From: an uncultured Christensenellaceae bacterium
GTDB lineage: Bacteria; Bacillota_A; Clostridia; Christensenellales; UBA3700
Length of the DNA: 10,605 bases
Assembly: GCA_944381335.1 (NCBI GenBank)
Contig: CALWKT010000068.1
Coordinates: 1 to 10,605, forward strand
Direction: 5' to 3'
Both the position numbers and the translations under genes were made by a program. The stretch's first letter is position 1, and every line of letters begins with the position of its first letter. The notes below the pieces were generated by a model that worked only from the letters and a program-made list of their open reading frames with translations, searched no databases and was not told the origin of the DNA. Positions 1 through 7,392 of this stretch are shown piece after piece.

Positions 1-773
1 GCAAACAGACACGGACCCAATAAATCCCCTAAAAATTTGGACACCCCCAGACCTTTTTCGGCGAACAGAGAAGACCATTGAGAAACGGTCAGTTCGCATG
101 CTCCCGCGCATGTCATGATGACGAGCGCCAGCAGAAAACGTCTGTCTTTTAAGAGAGAAAGGAGGGGAGTGCGCTTTTCTTCGGGTATGGTTTCAGCCAT
201 AGGTACGAACAGGAACCAGACCAGATTTGCAACGGGTACGACAGCCCAGACAAGCGGGAGCACATACCACAGAGAGGAATCGAAGATCTTTATGAAAAGT
301 GTGGAGAGAAGCACGACGATCGCCTGACCCCAGCAATAGAAAGAGTGGAGCATCGCCATCGTACTTTTCTTTTCTCCGAGGGGAAGGAGTTCGGTCAGAG
401 GACTGACCACGACTTCTATAAGCCCTCCTCCCACCGCGAACACTACGGTCGATATCAGAAGCGCGGCAAAAGTGCTTGACATAACGTTGGGCAGAGTTCC
501 CAGCAGGATCAGCCCTAGCGCAGACGTTGCCATAGCGGCGGTAACGGCAACTCTGAAACCGAATTTATCCGTGATTTTTCCGGCAAATGCGTCCACGACG
601 AGCTGGGTCAGAAAGTTGACCAGGATAACCGTGCTGAGCAGAGAGAGGTTAAGACCGAATTCGTCCTGAAAGACGACAAAGAGGAGAGGCGCCAGGTTGT
701 TGTTTATCGCCTGAACTATAAATCCGGTCATACAGCCGGAAAACGTATGTTTGTATGTAAGACGGCTTTTCAT
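1..773 (-). CDS. MFS transporter, FucP-like type (3' end outside window)
   Basis: This is the N-terminal 257 residues of a major facilitator superfamily membrane transporter; the rest lies beyond the left edge. Hydrophobic segments alternate with short loops from about residue 11 onward. The loop after the second segment carries the MFS motif A signature (DAFAGKITDKFGFR, residues 61-74), and a glycine-rich stretch GGG lies at 115-117. The part around 224-256 (a Glu, then SQW, then GLGVSKFLGD and GPC) resembles a family common in clostridia that is distantly related to sugar/proton symporters such as FucP. The substrate cannot be read from the sequence. The ATG at 773 is chosen because a promoter ends just upstream, so the in-frame ATG at 782 lies inside the -10 box and would not be in the mRNA. 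No Shine-Dalgarno is present, so leaderless initiation is inferred. It is divergent from the DUF2804 gene. Confidence 0.85.
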   Translation of the reverse strand, partial: MKSRLTYKHTFSGCMTGFIVQAINNNLAPLLFVVFQDEFGLNLSLLSTVILVNFLTQLVVDAFAGKITDKFGFRVAVTAAMATSALGLILLGTLPNVMSSTFAALLISTVVFAVGGGLIEVVVSPLTELLPLGEKKSTMAMLHSFYCWGQAIVVLLSTLFIKIFDSSLWYVLPLVWAVVPVANLVWFLFVPMAETIPEEKRTPLLSLLKDRRFLLALVIMTCAGACELTVSQWSSLFAEKGLGVSKFLGDLLGPCLF

Positions 774-780
774 CTCTATC

Positions 781-809
781 ATTATATGAAAGTAGTGAGA
801 AAAAGGCAA
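781..809 (-). promoter_or_regulatory. Sigma-A-type promoter of the MFS gene, leaderless geometry
   Basis: On the minus strand, -35 TTGCCT (809-804), a 17-base spacer and a perfect -10 TATAAT (786-781). Only seven bases separate the -10 box from the ATG at 773, so the expected transcription start is the A of that ATG. Confidence 0.7.
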
Positions 810-860
810 GCGCAGCGGATGAAAGCGCGGGAATTTGTGCGTCCCTGAAGCTGGTGCGGG

Positions 861-889
861 TTGACTTCGCGGCGCCGATGTCGTAAAAT
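861..889 (+). promoter_or_regulatory. Sigma-A-type promoter of the DUF2804 gene
   Basis: -35 TTGACT (861-866), 17-base spacer, -10 TAAAAT (884-889). The start would fall near 896, giving a leader of about 60 bases that contains a small hairpin (CGCC 927-930, loop CGAA, GGCG 935-938) just before the ribosome site AGAGG (943-947). Confidence 0.7.
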
Positions 890-954
890 TAAATAAGAAG
901 CGCATTCTCCGCGCAGAACTTATCGCCGCCCGAAGGCGAGCAAGAGGTGATCAT

Positions 955-1986
955 ATGCAGAACAGATTGACAAAGGGGAGACTTCTCGACGACGAAGGCA
1001 GACTTTTGCAGGCGGGTTACTCCACCGTAATGGCGAGGAGGTACGACCGCAAGAATATCGCCGCAAGCAAATGGCGTATTAAGGAATGGGATTACTACAT
1101 TATTTCAGACGGTGTGAAAAGCATCGCCTTTACGCTGTCGGACATAGGATATATCGGGCTGATGAGCGTGAGCGTGATCGACCTTGAAGAACCCGCCAGC
1201 CGCACGTCGTCAAGGATAACGCTTTTCCCGTTCGGTAAATACGACTTTCCCAAGACTTTCGAGGACGGAGACGTAAAATTCGAATCGAAGGCACTGAAAT
1301 TGTATTTCCGCAACGACAAGGGCGTCAGAGAGATAGAGTGTGAGTACAGGAAATGGGACGGCGAGAATACGCTGAAAGCCAGGATAAAGCTGACAGATCC
1401 GCCACGCGACGCCATGGTCATCGCGACTCCGTTCAAGGAGAACGAGCATGCGTTTTACTATAACGCCAAGCTCAACTGCATGACTGCCGAAGGCTACTTT
1501 GAAGTGGGAGACAAAAGGTACGATTTCGACAAGAAGAACTCCCTCGGCACGCTTGACTGGGGCAGAGGCGTCTGGACTTACAAGAACGTCTGGTACTGGG
1601 GAAGCATGCAGAAAAGGCTCGGTAACGGGCACACGATCGGCTTCAATCTCGGCTACGGTTTCGGCGATACGTCTCAGGCGAGCGAGAACATGTTCTTTAT
1701 CGACGGCGTCGCTCACAAACTGGGCAACGTGACCTTCGATATCCCTATGAGAGACGGCAAAGAGGATTATATGAGAGAATGGACGATAAGGGACGACGAA
1801 GGCAGGCTCAGCATACGTTTCAAACCTGTGATTGACCGCTTTGACAGAGTGAACGTCCTTGTGGTCTCGACGTGTCAGCACCAGGTATTCGGGGAATTTT
1901 CAGGACATGTAAGGCTGGAGGACGGCTCGTTGACAGAGTTCTCGGACTGCGGCGGCTTTGCTGAAAAAGTCGTCAACAAGTGGTAA
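955..1986 (+). CDS. DUF2804 domain protein
   Basis: A 343-residue protein that matches the DUF2804 family over its whole length. The match rests on the opening (LTKGRLLDDEGRLLQAGY, residues 4-21), the KWRIKEWDYY block near 40-48, and the central tryptophan-rich signature LDWGRGVW (200-207) followed by WYWGS (213-217). A GxNLGYGF-type stretch and an EN pair come after it. The family has no assigned biochemical role that I can state with confidence; its strand-rich pattern with conserved aromatics suggests a beta-barrel (calycin-like) fold, which is inference. There is no signal peptide or membrane segment, so it is probably cytoplasmic. The ATG at 955 has AGAGG seven bases upstream and its own promoter. 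It is monocistronic: a terminator follows within 35 bases, and the next gene downstream is on the opposite strand. Confidence 0.85.
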   Translation: MQNRLTKGRLLDDEGRLLQAGYSTVMARRYDRKNIAASKWRIKEWDYYIISDGVKSIAFTLSDIGYIGLMSVSVIDLEEPASRTSSRITLFPFGKYDFPKTFEDGDVKFESKALKLYFRNDKGVREIECEYRKWDGENTLKARIKLTDPPRDAMVIATPFKENEHAFYYNAKLNCMTAEGYFEVGDKRYDFDKKNSLGTLDWGRGVWTYKNVWYWGSMQKRLGNGHTIGFNLGYGFGDTSQASENMFFIDGVAHKLGNVTFDIPMRDGKEDYMREWTIRDDEGRLSIRFKPVIDRFDRVNVLVVSTCQHQVFGEFSGHVRLEDGSLTEFSDCGGFAEKVVNKW

Positions 1987-2016
1987 GAGAATCAGCATAT
2001 AACAAACACGGGCACG

Positions 2017-2056
2017 AAAAAACGGAGACGGGTATGTCTCCGTTTCGTCTTTTTTT
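2017..2056. terminator. Bidirectional terminator between DUF2804 and the small convergent gene
   Basis: A perfect 10-bp stem (2020-2029 with 2036-2045, arms AAACGGAGAC/GTCTCCGTTT, loop 2030-2035). On the plus strand T7 follows at 2050-2056 after a CGTC step. On the minus strand six Ts run at 2022-2017, three of them in the stem, so it can serve both convergent genes. Confidence 0.75.
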
Positions 2057-2202
2057 CACAGGTCGTCGGCGTCCTGACAAGGGGTGCCGTCGGCTGATTT
2101 TCCGGTATAACTTCCGTACGGGTCGAAGCGCAGGTCCTTTTCTGCGTAAGCTTTCACGGCGGTGCTTATGGCGTCTTTCCGGTTTTTGCGTTCTTTTTTC
2201 AT
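2056..2202 (-). CDS. Small hypothetical protein, 48 aa
   Basis: A short open frame, MKKERKNRKD at the start, then a helical AISTAVKAYA stretch, then FDPYGSYTG (26-34) and an acidic end PCQDADDL (41-48). The start is supported by a strong site AAGGAGG (2214-2208) five bases before the ATG, and by a candidate promoter upstream. The stop abuts the shared terminator. The protein is highly basic at the N terminus and acidic at the C terminus, with no membrane segment. I recall small clostridial hypothetical proteins with a DPxGSYTG...QDADDL pattern, so this is probably a conserved but uncharacterised family; the recollection is unverified. No function can be assigned. Confidence 0.72.
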   Translation of the reverse strand: MKKERKNRKDAISTAVKAYAEKDLRFDPYGSYTGKSADGTPCQDADDL

Positions 2203-2232
2203 TCAGTCCTCCTTCCGCCGGCATATGCGGCG

Positions 2233-2260
2233 TATATATTGATTAGTGTACGCAGGTAAA
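2233..2260 (-). promoter_or_regulatory. Candidate promoter of the 48-aa gene
   Basis: On the minus strand, -35 TTTACC (2260-2255), 16-base spacer, -10 TATATA (2238-2233). The start near 2226 gives a leader of about 24 bases holding a GCATATGC palindrome (2220-2227) and the GGAGG ribosome site. Confidence 0.4.
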
Positions 2261-2297
2261 ATCATTGTAAACATTGGCTCATGCAATTCCGATAGTA

Positions 2298-2326
2298 TAG
2301 ACATAGTCAACTCGCTGTGTTATACT
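2298..2326 (+). promoter_or_regulatory. Promoter of the SCP2-like/dehydrogenase-like/queH operon
   Basis: -35 TAGACA (2298-2303), 17-base spacer, -10 TATACT (2321-2326), start near 2333. The leader is then only about 18 bases and contains the purine-rich GGGGTGGAG before the ATG at 2351. It is divergent from the 48-aa gene promoter. Confidence 0.6.
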
Positions 2327-2350
2327 TTAGTCAAACCTGTGGGGTGGAGA

Positions 2351-2851
2351 ATGAAAGGAAAGAAACTGTTCAAAAAATTCGTGACGTCTTTCAATATGTA
2401 TTTTTTCGCGAAGGGAATCGCATGCTGTTACAGGTATGACGAGGACTTCAGACGTTATGCGGGAATGCTTCCCGAAAAATTCGTTTTCAGAATGAGAGTC
2501 CTTCCCGACGGTGCGTCCGTGACGATCGTAAAGGAAGGAGAAAAACTCACCGCCAGATCCGGGAACGACATTATCGCCAACCCGGACGTCGACGTCTGTT
2601 TCAAGCATATCGAGAGCGCCTTTGCGTTCGTGACCGGCAGGAAGTCTTTTGCAAAATGTATAGCGCAGTCCGCTTTCATAATAAAAGGCGACGTATCGGG
2701 AATGATGACCGTTTCGCATATGTTCGACATCGTAGGGTCGTACATCCTGAGCAAAAGTTTTCTCAAAAAGTATGACAGGGCGCTGCTTTCCCGGAGCGCC
2801 GGAGTGCACAAAGTGCGCTTTTTCACTCTGTTCGGGAGGTTCGGGCAATGA
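2351..2851 (+). CDS. SCP2 sterol-binding-domain-like protein
   Basis: A 166-residue soluble protein. The second half follows the SCP2 (sterol carrier protein 2) fold pattern: a strand of the form PDVDVCFKHI (78-87), a helix with a TGRKSF turn (95-100), then AFIIKGDVSG (108-117), which corresponds to the typical kikGD step, and a closing helix with Met and Phe residues. Proteins of this fold bind lipids or other hydrophobic ligands in a tunnel; the ligand here is unknown. The ATG at 2351 is preferred over an in-frame GTG at 2246, because the GTG lies upstream of the promoter at 2298-2326 and the extra 35 residues look non-coding. It is the first gene of a four-gene operon, overlapping the next by four bases (ATGA). 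The SCP2 assignment is from pattern recognition only. Confidence 0.65.
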   Translation: MKGKKLFKKFVTSFNMYFFAKGIACCYRYDEDFRRYAGMLPEKFVFRMRVLPDGASVTIVKEGEKLTARSGNDIIANPDVDVCFKHIESAFAFVTGRKSFAKCIAQSAFIIKGDVSGMMTVSHMFDIVGSYILSKSFLKKYDRALLSRSAGVHKVRFFTLFGRFGQ

Positions 2852-4032
2852 AAAAAAGCAGTTTCTATTACGAGTTTTACAATCCTTCAAAGGTGACGGC
2901 GGGTGTCGGCTGTCTGCACGACGCAGTAGAAAAACTTCCGTCGCTCGGGCTGCACAACGCGTTTTTTCTCTGCGATAACGCTGAGAAGAACGAGGTGCTT
3001 GACGAGGTCAGGAAAGCGGTTTCTTCAGTGAAAGTCAGAACGGGCGCGCTTTACGTATGTTCAGAAAAAACGGTGTGTCTTGCAAGTCTCAGAGAGATGC
3101 GCGACGTCTACCGTGTGAACAATTGCGACTGCATCGTGGTATGCGGCAACTACAAATGCATAAATACGGCAAAGGCGCTCAGGTTGCTTTTGTCCGGGCA
3201 GGTCATACGTTTCGAGGACGTGAAGGGGCTGAACGTGGCGAGGAAAAAGGTGGACGTTCCTCTCGTCGTGGTGGCGACAAGCGTCGGGATCAGCAATGTG
3301 CTGACAGACAGCGTGTACGTCAAGGACGATTACGGCGCCGTGACGGAATGCGTTTCTCCGCTGTGCGCTCCGGATTACTGTATAGTCGATCCCACTCTGA
3401 CGCCGGTTTTCGACGCGCCCACAACGATAGCGGGAGCGCTCGAGTCTTTTGCAAGGAACATTGAAGAGTTTGTGAGCAGGCAGGCTATCACGCTGACCAA
3501 GTGTATGAATCTTATTGCGATCAGAGAAGTCCGCGACAACGTGTTCAAGGTGGTCAACGACCCTATGGACGCTCAGGCGGTGCTCGGGCTTCAGAGAGCG
3601 GGTCTGCTCGCCGGGATATGCTACTCCAACACTTCGGCAGGAATAGCGCACGCATTGTCCGGCGCGATCTCGGATATGACGGGAAGAGACGGTTTTATCT
3701 GCACCGGGATCGTTTTTACCGCATGTATGCGCTACAATCTCGAAGTAGCTGAAAAGGATTATGCGCAGGCGCTGTACTATATCGTCGGAGACGACAGATA
3801 CGCCGCGACCCCGGCGTCGGAGAGAGCGTCGACGCTTATAGAGACTTCCGACAAGATGATCAGGACGCTTTTTGAGGAGAACGGACTGCCTCTCAGACTC
3901 TCTGAGATCGGCGTTGACGAAGAGTGTCTCGACAAACTGGTGGAGGAGACGATGAAGTCGTACGCGCTCGTCACCAATCCGAAGAACGTCAAGAAAGAGG
4001 ACGTTTACGAGATCTTAAGGAGCGTGATGTAA
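2848..4032 (+). CDS. Iron-containing alcohol dehydrogenase-like protein, degenerate metal site (copy 1)
   Basis: A 394-residue protein with the length and order of a group III (iron-dependent) alcohol dehydrogenase: YNPSKVTAGVGCL (11-23), a nucleotide-binding region, DPTLT (181-185), HAL (268-270) and MRYN (294-297). Key motifs are altered. The GGGSPID loop reads GNYKCIN (100-106), and the PTTAGTGSE loop reads ATSVGISNV (143-151). The first two metal ligands (Asp and His of the GMDALTHAIEAY block) read E199 and R203. The third His (H268) is kept and the fourth is lost near D281/G282. It may therefore not be an active iron alcohol dehydrogenase. The start has GGGAGG (2834-2839) eight bases upstream and overlaps the previous stop. 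The next gene begins one base after its stop. Confidence 0.75.
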   Translation: MKKSSFYYEFYNPSKVTAGVGCLHDAVEKLPSLGLHNAFFLCDNAEKNEVLDEVRKAVSSVKVRTGALYVCSEKTVCLASLREMRDVYRVNNCDCIVVCGNYKCINTAKALRLLLSGQVIRFEDVKGLNVARKKVDVPLVVVATSVGISNVLTDSVYVKDDYGAVTECVSPLCAPDYCIVDPTLTPVFDAPTTIAGALESFARNIEEFVSRQAITLTKCMNLIAIREVRDNVFKVVNDPMDAQAVLGLQRAGLLAGICYSNTSAGIAHALSGAISDMTGRDGFICTGIVFTACMRYNLEVAEKDYAQALYYIVGDDRYAATPASERASTLIETSDKMIRTLFEENGLPLRLSEIGVDEECLDKLVEETMKSYALVTNPKNVKKEDVYEILRSVM

Positions 4033-4033
4033 A

Positions 4034-5215
4034 ATGAGTATATTCAGTTTTTCCAACGACGTAAAAATACTTTGCGGAGACCATGCGCTGGACAATCTGC
4101 CGTTTGAACTGAGGGAACGAGACTGCACCAGACCCCTTCTCATTGCGGACGAAAGGTCTTACAGGCTGGGCTTTGCAAAAGAAGTCAGGCACGCCATGGA
4201 CAACGATACCATTTCGCTCGAAGCGTTTTATTACGGAGTCTCCGAATCGGCTTGCCCGAAGGATTGCGACAATGTAGTCACGCTGTACAAAACCCACGGG
4301 TGCGACGGCATAATAGCGCTTGGAGGAGAAAACGTCACTCAGTGCGCCAAAGCGGCGAAGATGATGTTGCTTCAGGGCGTAGGCGATTTCGTATATTTCA
4401 ATCACAGATCGGATACCGATTCTGACAAGATCTCTTATTCTGCAATACCGCTTTTCATTCTGCCCACAGACATCCCCTGCGGCATAGAAGCGAGTGACAG
4501 GGCGGTCATATTCGACGAAAAGAACAACGTGATTTACAATTTTGACAGCGTTCTCACCAGAGCGAGCGCAGTTATCCTTGACGTCAGACTCACAGACATA
4601 ATGCCCGCAAAGGCAATGGCGACTGCCGGTCTCGGGGCGCTGGCGATGGGTGTGAAGGGCTTTGTCGACAACAATTCAAACCCGATAGCGCTGGCATACG
4701 CGACAAGCGCCATACACACGATAATCAACGAGCTTCTGCCGGCAATGAGGCACAATTCCAATGCGGATTACAGGATCAGCATATATTCTTCGATAATCAA
4801 TGCCGGGATAGCATATTTTTCGATAAAGGAAAGTCTGCTCAGGGATATGACCAACGAGCTGGCTATCAGGACGGGATATTCTCATCTTCAGATACTGTCC
4901 ATACTTTTCCCCGTCTATTACAAGGAAAAGATCAACGGCGACCGCGCGTTCAAAAGCGTGCTGATGCCGATAGCGGGAGAGGAACAGTATGCGCTGTCCA
5001 ATGCAAAATCAAGAGAAGTGATTGCGCTGGATATGCTCAACGAATTCTGGGGTAAAGTCACGGAACTTGCACAGATCCCGTCAAAACTCCATGAAACGGG
5101 CGTCGAACAGTCAGACTTCGTAAAACTTGCAGACGCGGTTATCATCAGATACAGAGGAGACGATCCTCACAACAACTATACGACGATAGTAAAACTGTTA
5201 GAGGAAGCGTTTTGA
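4034..5215 (+). CDS. Iron-containing alcohol dehydrogenase-like protein, degenerate metal site (copy 2)
   Basis: A 393-residue divergent paralogue of the gene before it, sharing the family's overall order. The nucleotide loop reads GGENVTQCAK (97-106) in place of GGGSPIDTAK. The next loop reads PTDIPCGIE (144-152), keeping Pro, Thr, Gly and Glu. The metal-ligand block reads GLGALAMGVKGF (199-210), so Asp and His become G201 and M205. The third ligand position is Y261, and only the last His (H284) remains. A metal-dependent alcohol oxidation is therefore unlikely; a structural, regulatory or altered catalytic role is inferred. AAGGAG (4018-4023) lies ten bases before the ATG, inside the end of copy 1. 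The stop overlaps the queH start, which indicates translational coupling along the operon. Confidence 0.7.
   Translation: MSIFSFSNDVKILCGDHALDNLPFELRERDCTRPLLIADERSYRLGFAKEVRHAMDNDTISLEAFYYGVSESACPKDCDNVVTLYKTHGCDGIIALGGENVTQCAKAAKMMLLQGVGDFVYFNHRSDTDSDKISYSAIPLFILPTDIPCGIEASDRAVIFDEKNNVIYNFDSVLTRASAVILDVRLTDIMPAKAMATAGLGALAMGVKGFVDNNSNPIALAYATSAIHTIINELLPAMRHNSNADYRISIYSSIINAGIAYFSIKESLLRDMTNELAIRTGYSHLQILSILFPVYYKEKINGDRAFKSVLMPIAGEEQYALSNAKSREVIALDMLNEFWGKVTELAQIPSKLHETGVEQSDFVKLADAVIIRYRGDDPHNNYTTIVKLLEEAF
5200..5205 (+). promoter_or_regulatory. Ribosome site that fixes the TTG start of queH
   Basis: AGAGGA lies six bases before TTG 5212, which overlaps the preceding stop as TTGA. No comparable site precedes the next in-frame ATG at 5281, so the TTG is preferred. 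Confidence 0.6.
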
Positions 5216-5823
5216 ACGATTTTATCAGACGTGCGGACGCGATAAAGCTCGGGCTGAAGGAGAAAGACGTCAGAGAAAGTATGCTCCTGCACAGTTGCTG
5301 CGGTCCTTGCAGCACGGCGTGCATAGAGTATCTTGCGGACGCATTCGATCTCACCGTGCTTTTTTACAATCCCAATATCGCGCCGGAAGACGAATATGCG
5401 CTGAGAGCGCAGGAACAGCAGAGATATATCCGCGATTTTACTTCAGGCGTGAAATGCGAGATATGCGATTACGATCCGCAGGAATTTTACAGCGTTGTCA
5501 AAGGGTTTGAAGATTGCCCTGAGGGCGGGGCGCGTTGTGAAAAGTGCTTCCGTCTCAGGCTTGAATACTGCGCGCGCGTCGCCGCGGAAAGGGGGTTCGA
5601 CCGGTTCTGTACAACGCTTACCGTGAGCCCTCACAAGAACGCTCAGCTGATAAACGCCGTCGGGCAGAGCCTCGCAGAGAAATACGGAGTGAAATTTTTT
5701 CCTTCCGATTTCAAGAAGAAAGACGGCTATCTGAAGTCTGTCAGGCTTGCAAAAGAGGCGGGGCTGTACAGACAGAATTATTGCGGGTGTATTTTTTCTG
5801 CGCGCGAAAACGGCACCCGCTGA
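5212..5823 (+). CDS. queH: Epoxyqueuosine reductase QueH
   Basis: QueH (formerly DUF208) performs the last step of queuosine synthesis in tRNA, reducing epoxyqueuosine to queuosine; it is unrelated to the cobalamin enzyme QueG. The 203-residue product has the family landmarks in order: SCCGPC (28-33), FYNPNI (51-56), a cysteine cluster with C102, C109 and C112 (GGARCEKCFRLRL), TTLTVSPHKN (134-143), DFKKKDGYLKS (166-176) and the terminal NYCGC (189-193). The paired cysteines near the start and C109/C112 are the expected iron-sulfur ligands. Initiation at TTG is supported by a ribosome site and a four-base overlap with the upstream stop. Its place behind two dehydrogenase-like genes may be simple co-transcription, or a hint that they act on tRNA or nucleoside chemistry; nothing in the sequence decides this. 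Confidence 0.93.
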   Translation: MNDFIRRADAIKLGLKEKDVRESMLLHSCCGPCSTACIEYLADAFDLTVLFYNPNIAPEDEYALRAQEQQRYIRDFTSGVKCEICDYDPQEFYSVVKGFEDCPEGGARCEKCFRLRLEYCARVAAERGFDRFCTTLTVSPHKNAQLINAVGQSLAEKYGVKFFPSDFKKKDGYLKSVRLAKEAGLYRQNYCGCIFSARENGTR

Positions 5824-5856
5824 TTAAAGCGCCGTCGCTGATTTTTCACCTTTTTT
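5810..5856 (+). terminator. Weak candidate terminator after queH
   Basis: A 5-bp stem ACGGC/GCCGT (5810-5814 with 5831-5835) overlapping the queH stop, followed by T5 (5842-5846) and T6 (5851-5856). The stem is short and its loop long, so this is a weak call; read-through to the next promoter is possible. Confidence 0.25.
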
Positions 5857-5875
5857 ACTGAATTTCCGACACCCT

Positions 5876-5939
5876 TTAAATATTAATATTCATTTTTACA
5901 TAAAATATTGTCGACAAAACGGGAATTTTGTTTTACAAT
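5876..5939 (+). promoter_or_regulatory. Promoter of the Wzz-like gene with AT-rich upstream element
   Basis: -35 TCGACA (5911-5916), 17-base spacer, -10 TACAAT (5934-5939), start near 5946. The bases before the -35 (about 5876-5910) are almost all A/T and include the palindrome AATATTAATATT, compatible with an UP element. The leader of about 42 bases ends in GGAGG (5978-5982), five bases before the ATG. Confidence 0.65.
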
Positions 5940-5987
5940 GTAGTTAACGTGGGTGCGTATCCAGTACCGCGGAACACGGAGGTTAAT

Positions 5988-7343
5988 ATGCAGGACGACA
6001 GAAAAGAATTTACTCTGAAACAGGTGAGCGAAGTCTTCAAAAGAGGTTGGCTTACGATCCTCATCTACGTTTTGGTGGCGGCGATCGTGTTCGGTTCGGT
6101 TGCGGCTATAGTCAAGACTTTTGCTACGACCAGCGAATTCCGCGCAAAGGTCGGCTTTGTGAACGCCGTAAAAGACAGCGATCTCTCTGCATTGAATTCG
6201 TCCGAAAACATCACCAAGGCGCTGACCGACCTCGGTATGAAGGAGGAGGAGATCCCCGGTTACGTTGACGAGATCAGAGCGGCTATTTCGATCACTCCGA
6301 TCGTTTATTCCAACCAGACTGAGAACGACACCCAGTTCATCCCCAGCAGCTACACCGTCACGATGGGAGAAATAGAAGGGCTTACTGAGGCGAGATGCAC
6401 GCAGATACTCAATCAGATCATCACGAATTTCGTCACGGATTACAATCTGAAGAACACGTCCAACGTGATCAACACTGAGAACGAGCAGGCGCTTGCCGAT
6501 TATTCTTCAAGCGATTATATCGAGATATCTTACGAGATGAGAAACAAGATTGAAGCCATGATGGTCACCGCAGAGTCTCTGGCTTCGCGTTCCACGACGT
6601 TCGTTTCTACCAGCACCAATATGACGTTTGCCGATTTCATATCCATGCTTGAATCCATTGAAAGCCAGATCGAGTCTTTTGACGGATATATAACGGTAAA
6701 AGGCATCACGAAAGAAGTCTCCGGACTTTCTACGTCAGAATATATTTCAATGAGAGTGAACATCGCGCAGACCGAGCAACTCAAGTACGAAGAAGCGGTA
6801 AACAAGTGGAAAGAGGTCGTGGATCAGATCACCGCAAACGGTTCTTTCAGCGGAACCGTTGACGGTCAGACGATCGTGATCCAGGATCAGACGTCGTACT
6901 TCGCGTTCCTCAACAACTATATCGAATCGGTAAAACTTGCCGCTGAAGCAAATGCGGTTTACAATTACTGGCAGAGCAAACAGACGGCGTTCGATTCCGC
7001 AACTGAATTCCCCGGTGCGTCCGCAGAGCAGAAGGCTGCGCTTCTCGCCGAGGCTGACAAAAAGGTCGCTTTGCTGGTTTCGTCCACGAATCAGATGATC
7101 GAGATTTACAATAATATGGTCGGAGATTACAACAACAGCGGCATTTCTTCAGTTTCTTCAGCGAGCATGATAACTCCCGCATACGTGACGACTACGTCGG
7201 CGTTGTCCAATACCGTCATGATTCTGATCATCGCGCTTGCAGTGGTGCTTGCGGCGCTCGTCGGATTTGTCAGAGTCAGGAGCAAATACCTCGCGTCTCT
7301 CGACGCAGTTCCCGCAGTTCCCGAAGCGGGGGAAGACAAATAA
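5988..7343 (+). CDS. Wzz-like (chain-length determinant family) membrane protein
   Basis: A 451-residue protein with the polysaccharide co-polymerase layout: a short basic/acidic N terminus, one membrane helix at about 22-42, a long extracytoplasmic region rich in Ser, Thr and Asn with helical, coiled-coil-like stretches (about 190-400), and a second membrane helix at about 409-428. It ends in a basic step (RVRSK) and a short acidic tail. In Wzz-type proteins this arrangement regulates surface polysaccharide length. There is no cytoplasmic kinase domain and no polysaccharide gene nearby, so the role is inferred from architecture only. The ATG at 5988 is chosen over an in-frame TTG at 5928 because the TTG sits inside the promoter spacer and GGAGG precedes 5988. 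It is a single-gene unit with its own promoter and terminator. Confidence 0.65.
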   Translation: MQDDRKEFTLKQVSEVFKRGWLTILIYVLVAAIVFGSVAAIVKTFATTSEFRAKVGFVNAVKDSDLSALNSSENITKALTDLGMKEEEIPGYVDEIRAAISITPIVYSNQTENDTQFIPSSYTVTMGEIEGLTEARCTQILNQIITNFVTDYNLKNTSNVINTENEQALADYSSSDYIEISYEMRNKIEAMMVTAESLASRSTTFVSTSTNMTFADFISMLESIESQIESFDGYITVKGITKEVSGLSTSEYISMRVNIAQTEQLKYEEAVNKWKEVVDQITANGSFSGTVDGQTIVIQDQTSYFAFLNNYIESVKLAAEANAVYNYWQSKQTAFDSATEFPGASAEQKAALLAEADKKVALLVSSTNQMIEIYNNMVGDYNNSGISSVSSASMITPAYVTTTSALSNTVMILIIALAVVLAALVGFVRVRSKYLASLDAVPAVPEAGEDK

Positions 7344-7359
7344 TACCTTAACGGTTATG

Positions 7360-7392
7360 CCGGGCGTTGCGATCAGCAACGCCCGGTTTTTT
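7360..7392 (+). terminator. Strong intrinsic terminator after the Wzz-like gene
   Basis: A perfect 11-bp GC-rich stem (CCGGGCGTTGC 7360-7370 with 7376-7386), loop GATCA, followed directly by T6 (7387-7392). There is no T run on the minus side, so it works only for plus-strand transcripts. Confidence 0.93.

Noticed and set aside
1210..1881. Long minus-strand open frame opposite the DUF2804 gene.
   Set aside because: It is a shadow of the coding strand; the plus-strand protein matches a known family and has a promoter and ribosome site.
2246..2350. In-frame GTG start 35 codons upstream for the SCP2-like protein.
   Set aside because: It lies before the promoter at 2298-2326 and has no ribosome site; the extra residues do not resemble the family.
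5928..5987. In-frame TTG start for the Wzz-like protein.
   Set aside because: It falls inside the promoter spacer, whereas ATG 5988 has GGAGG at five bases.
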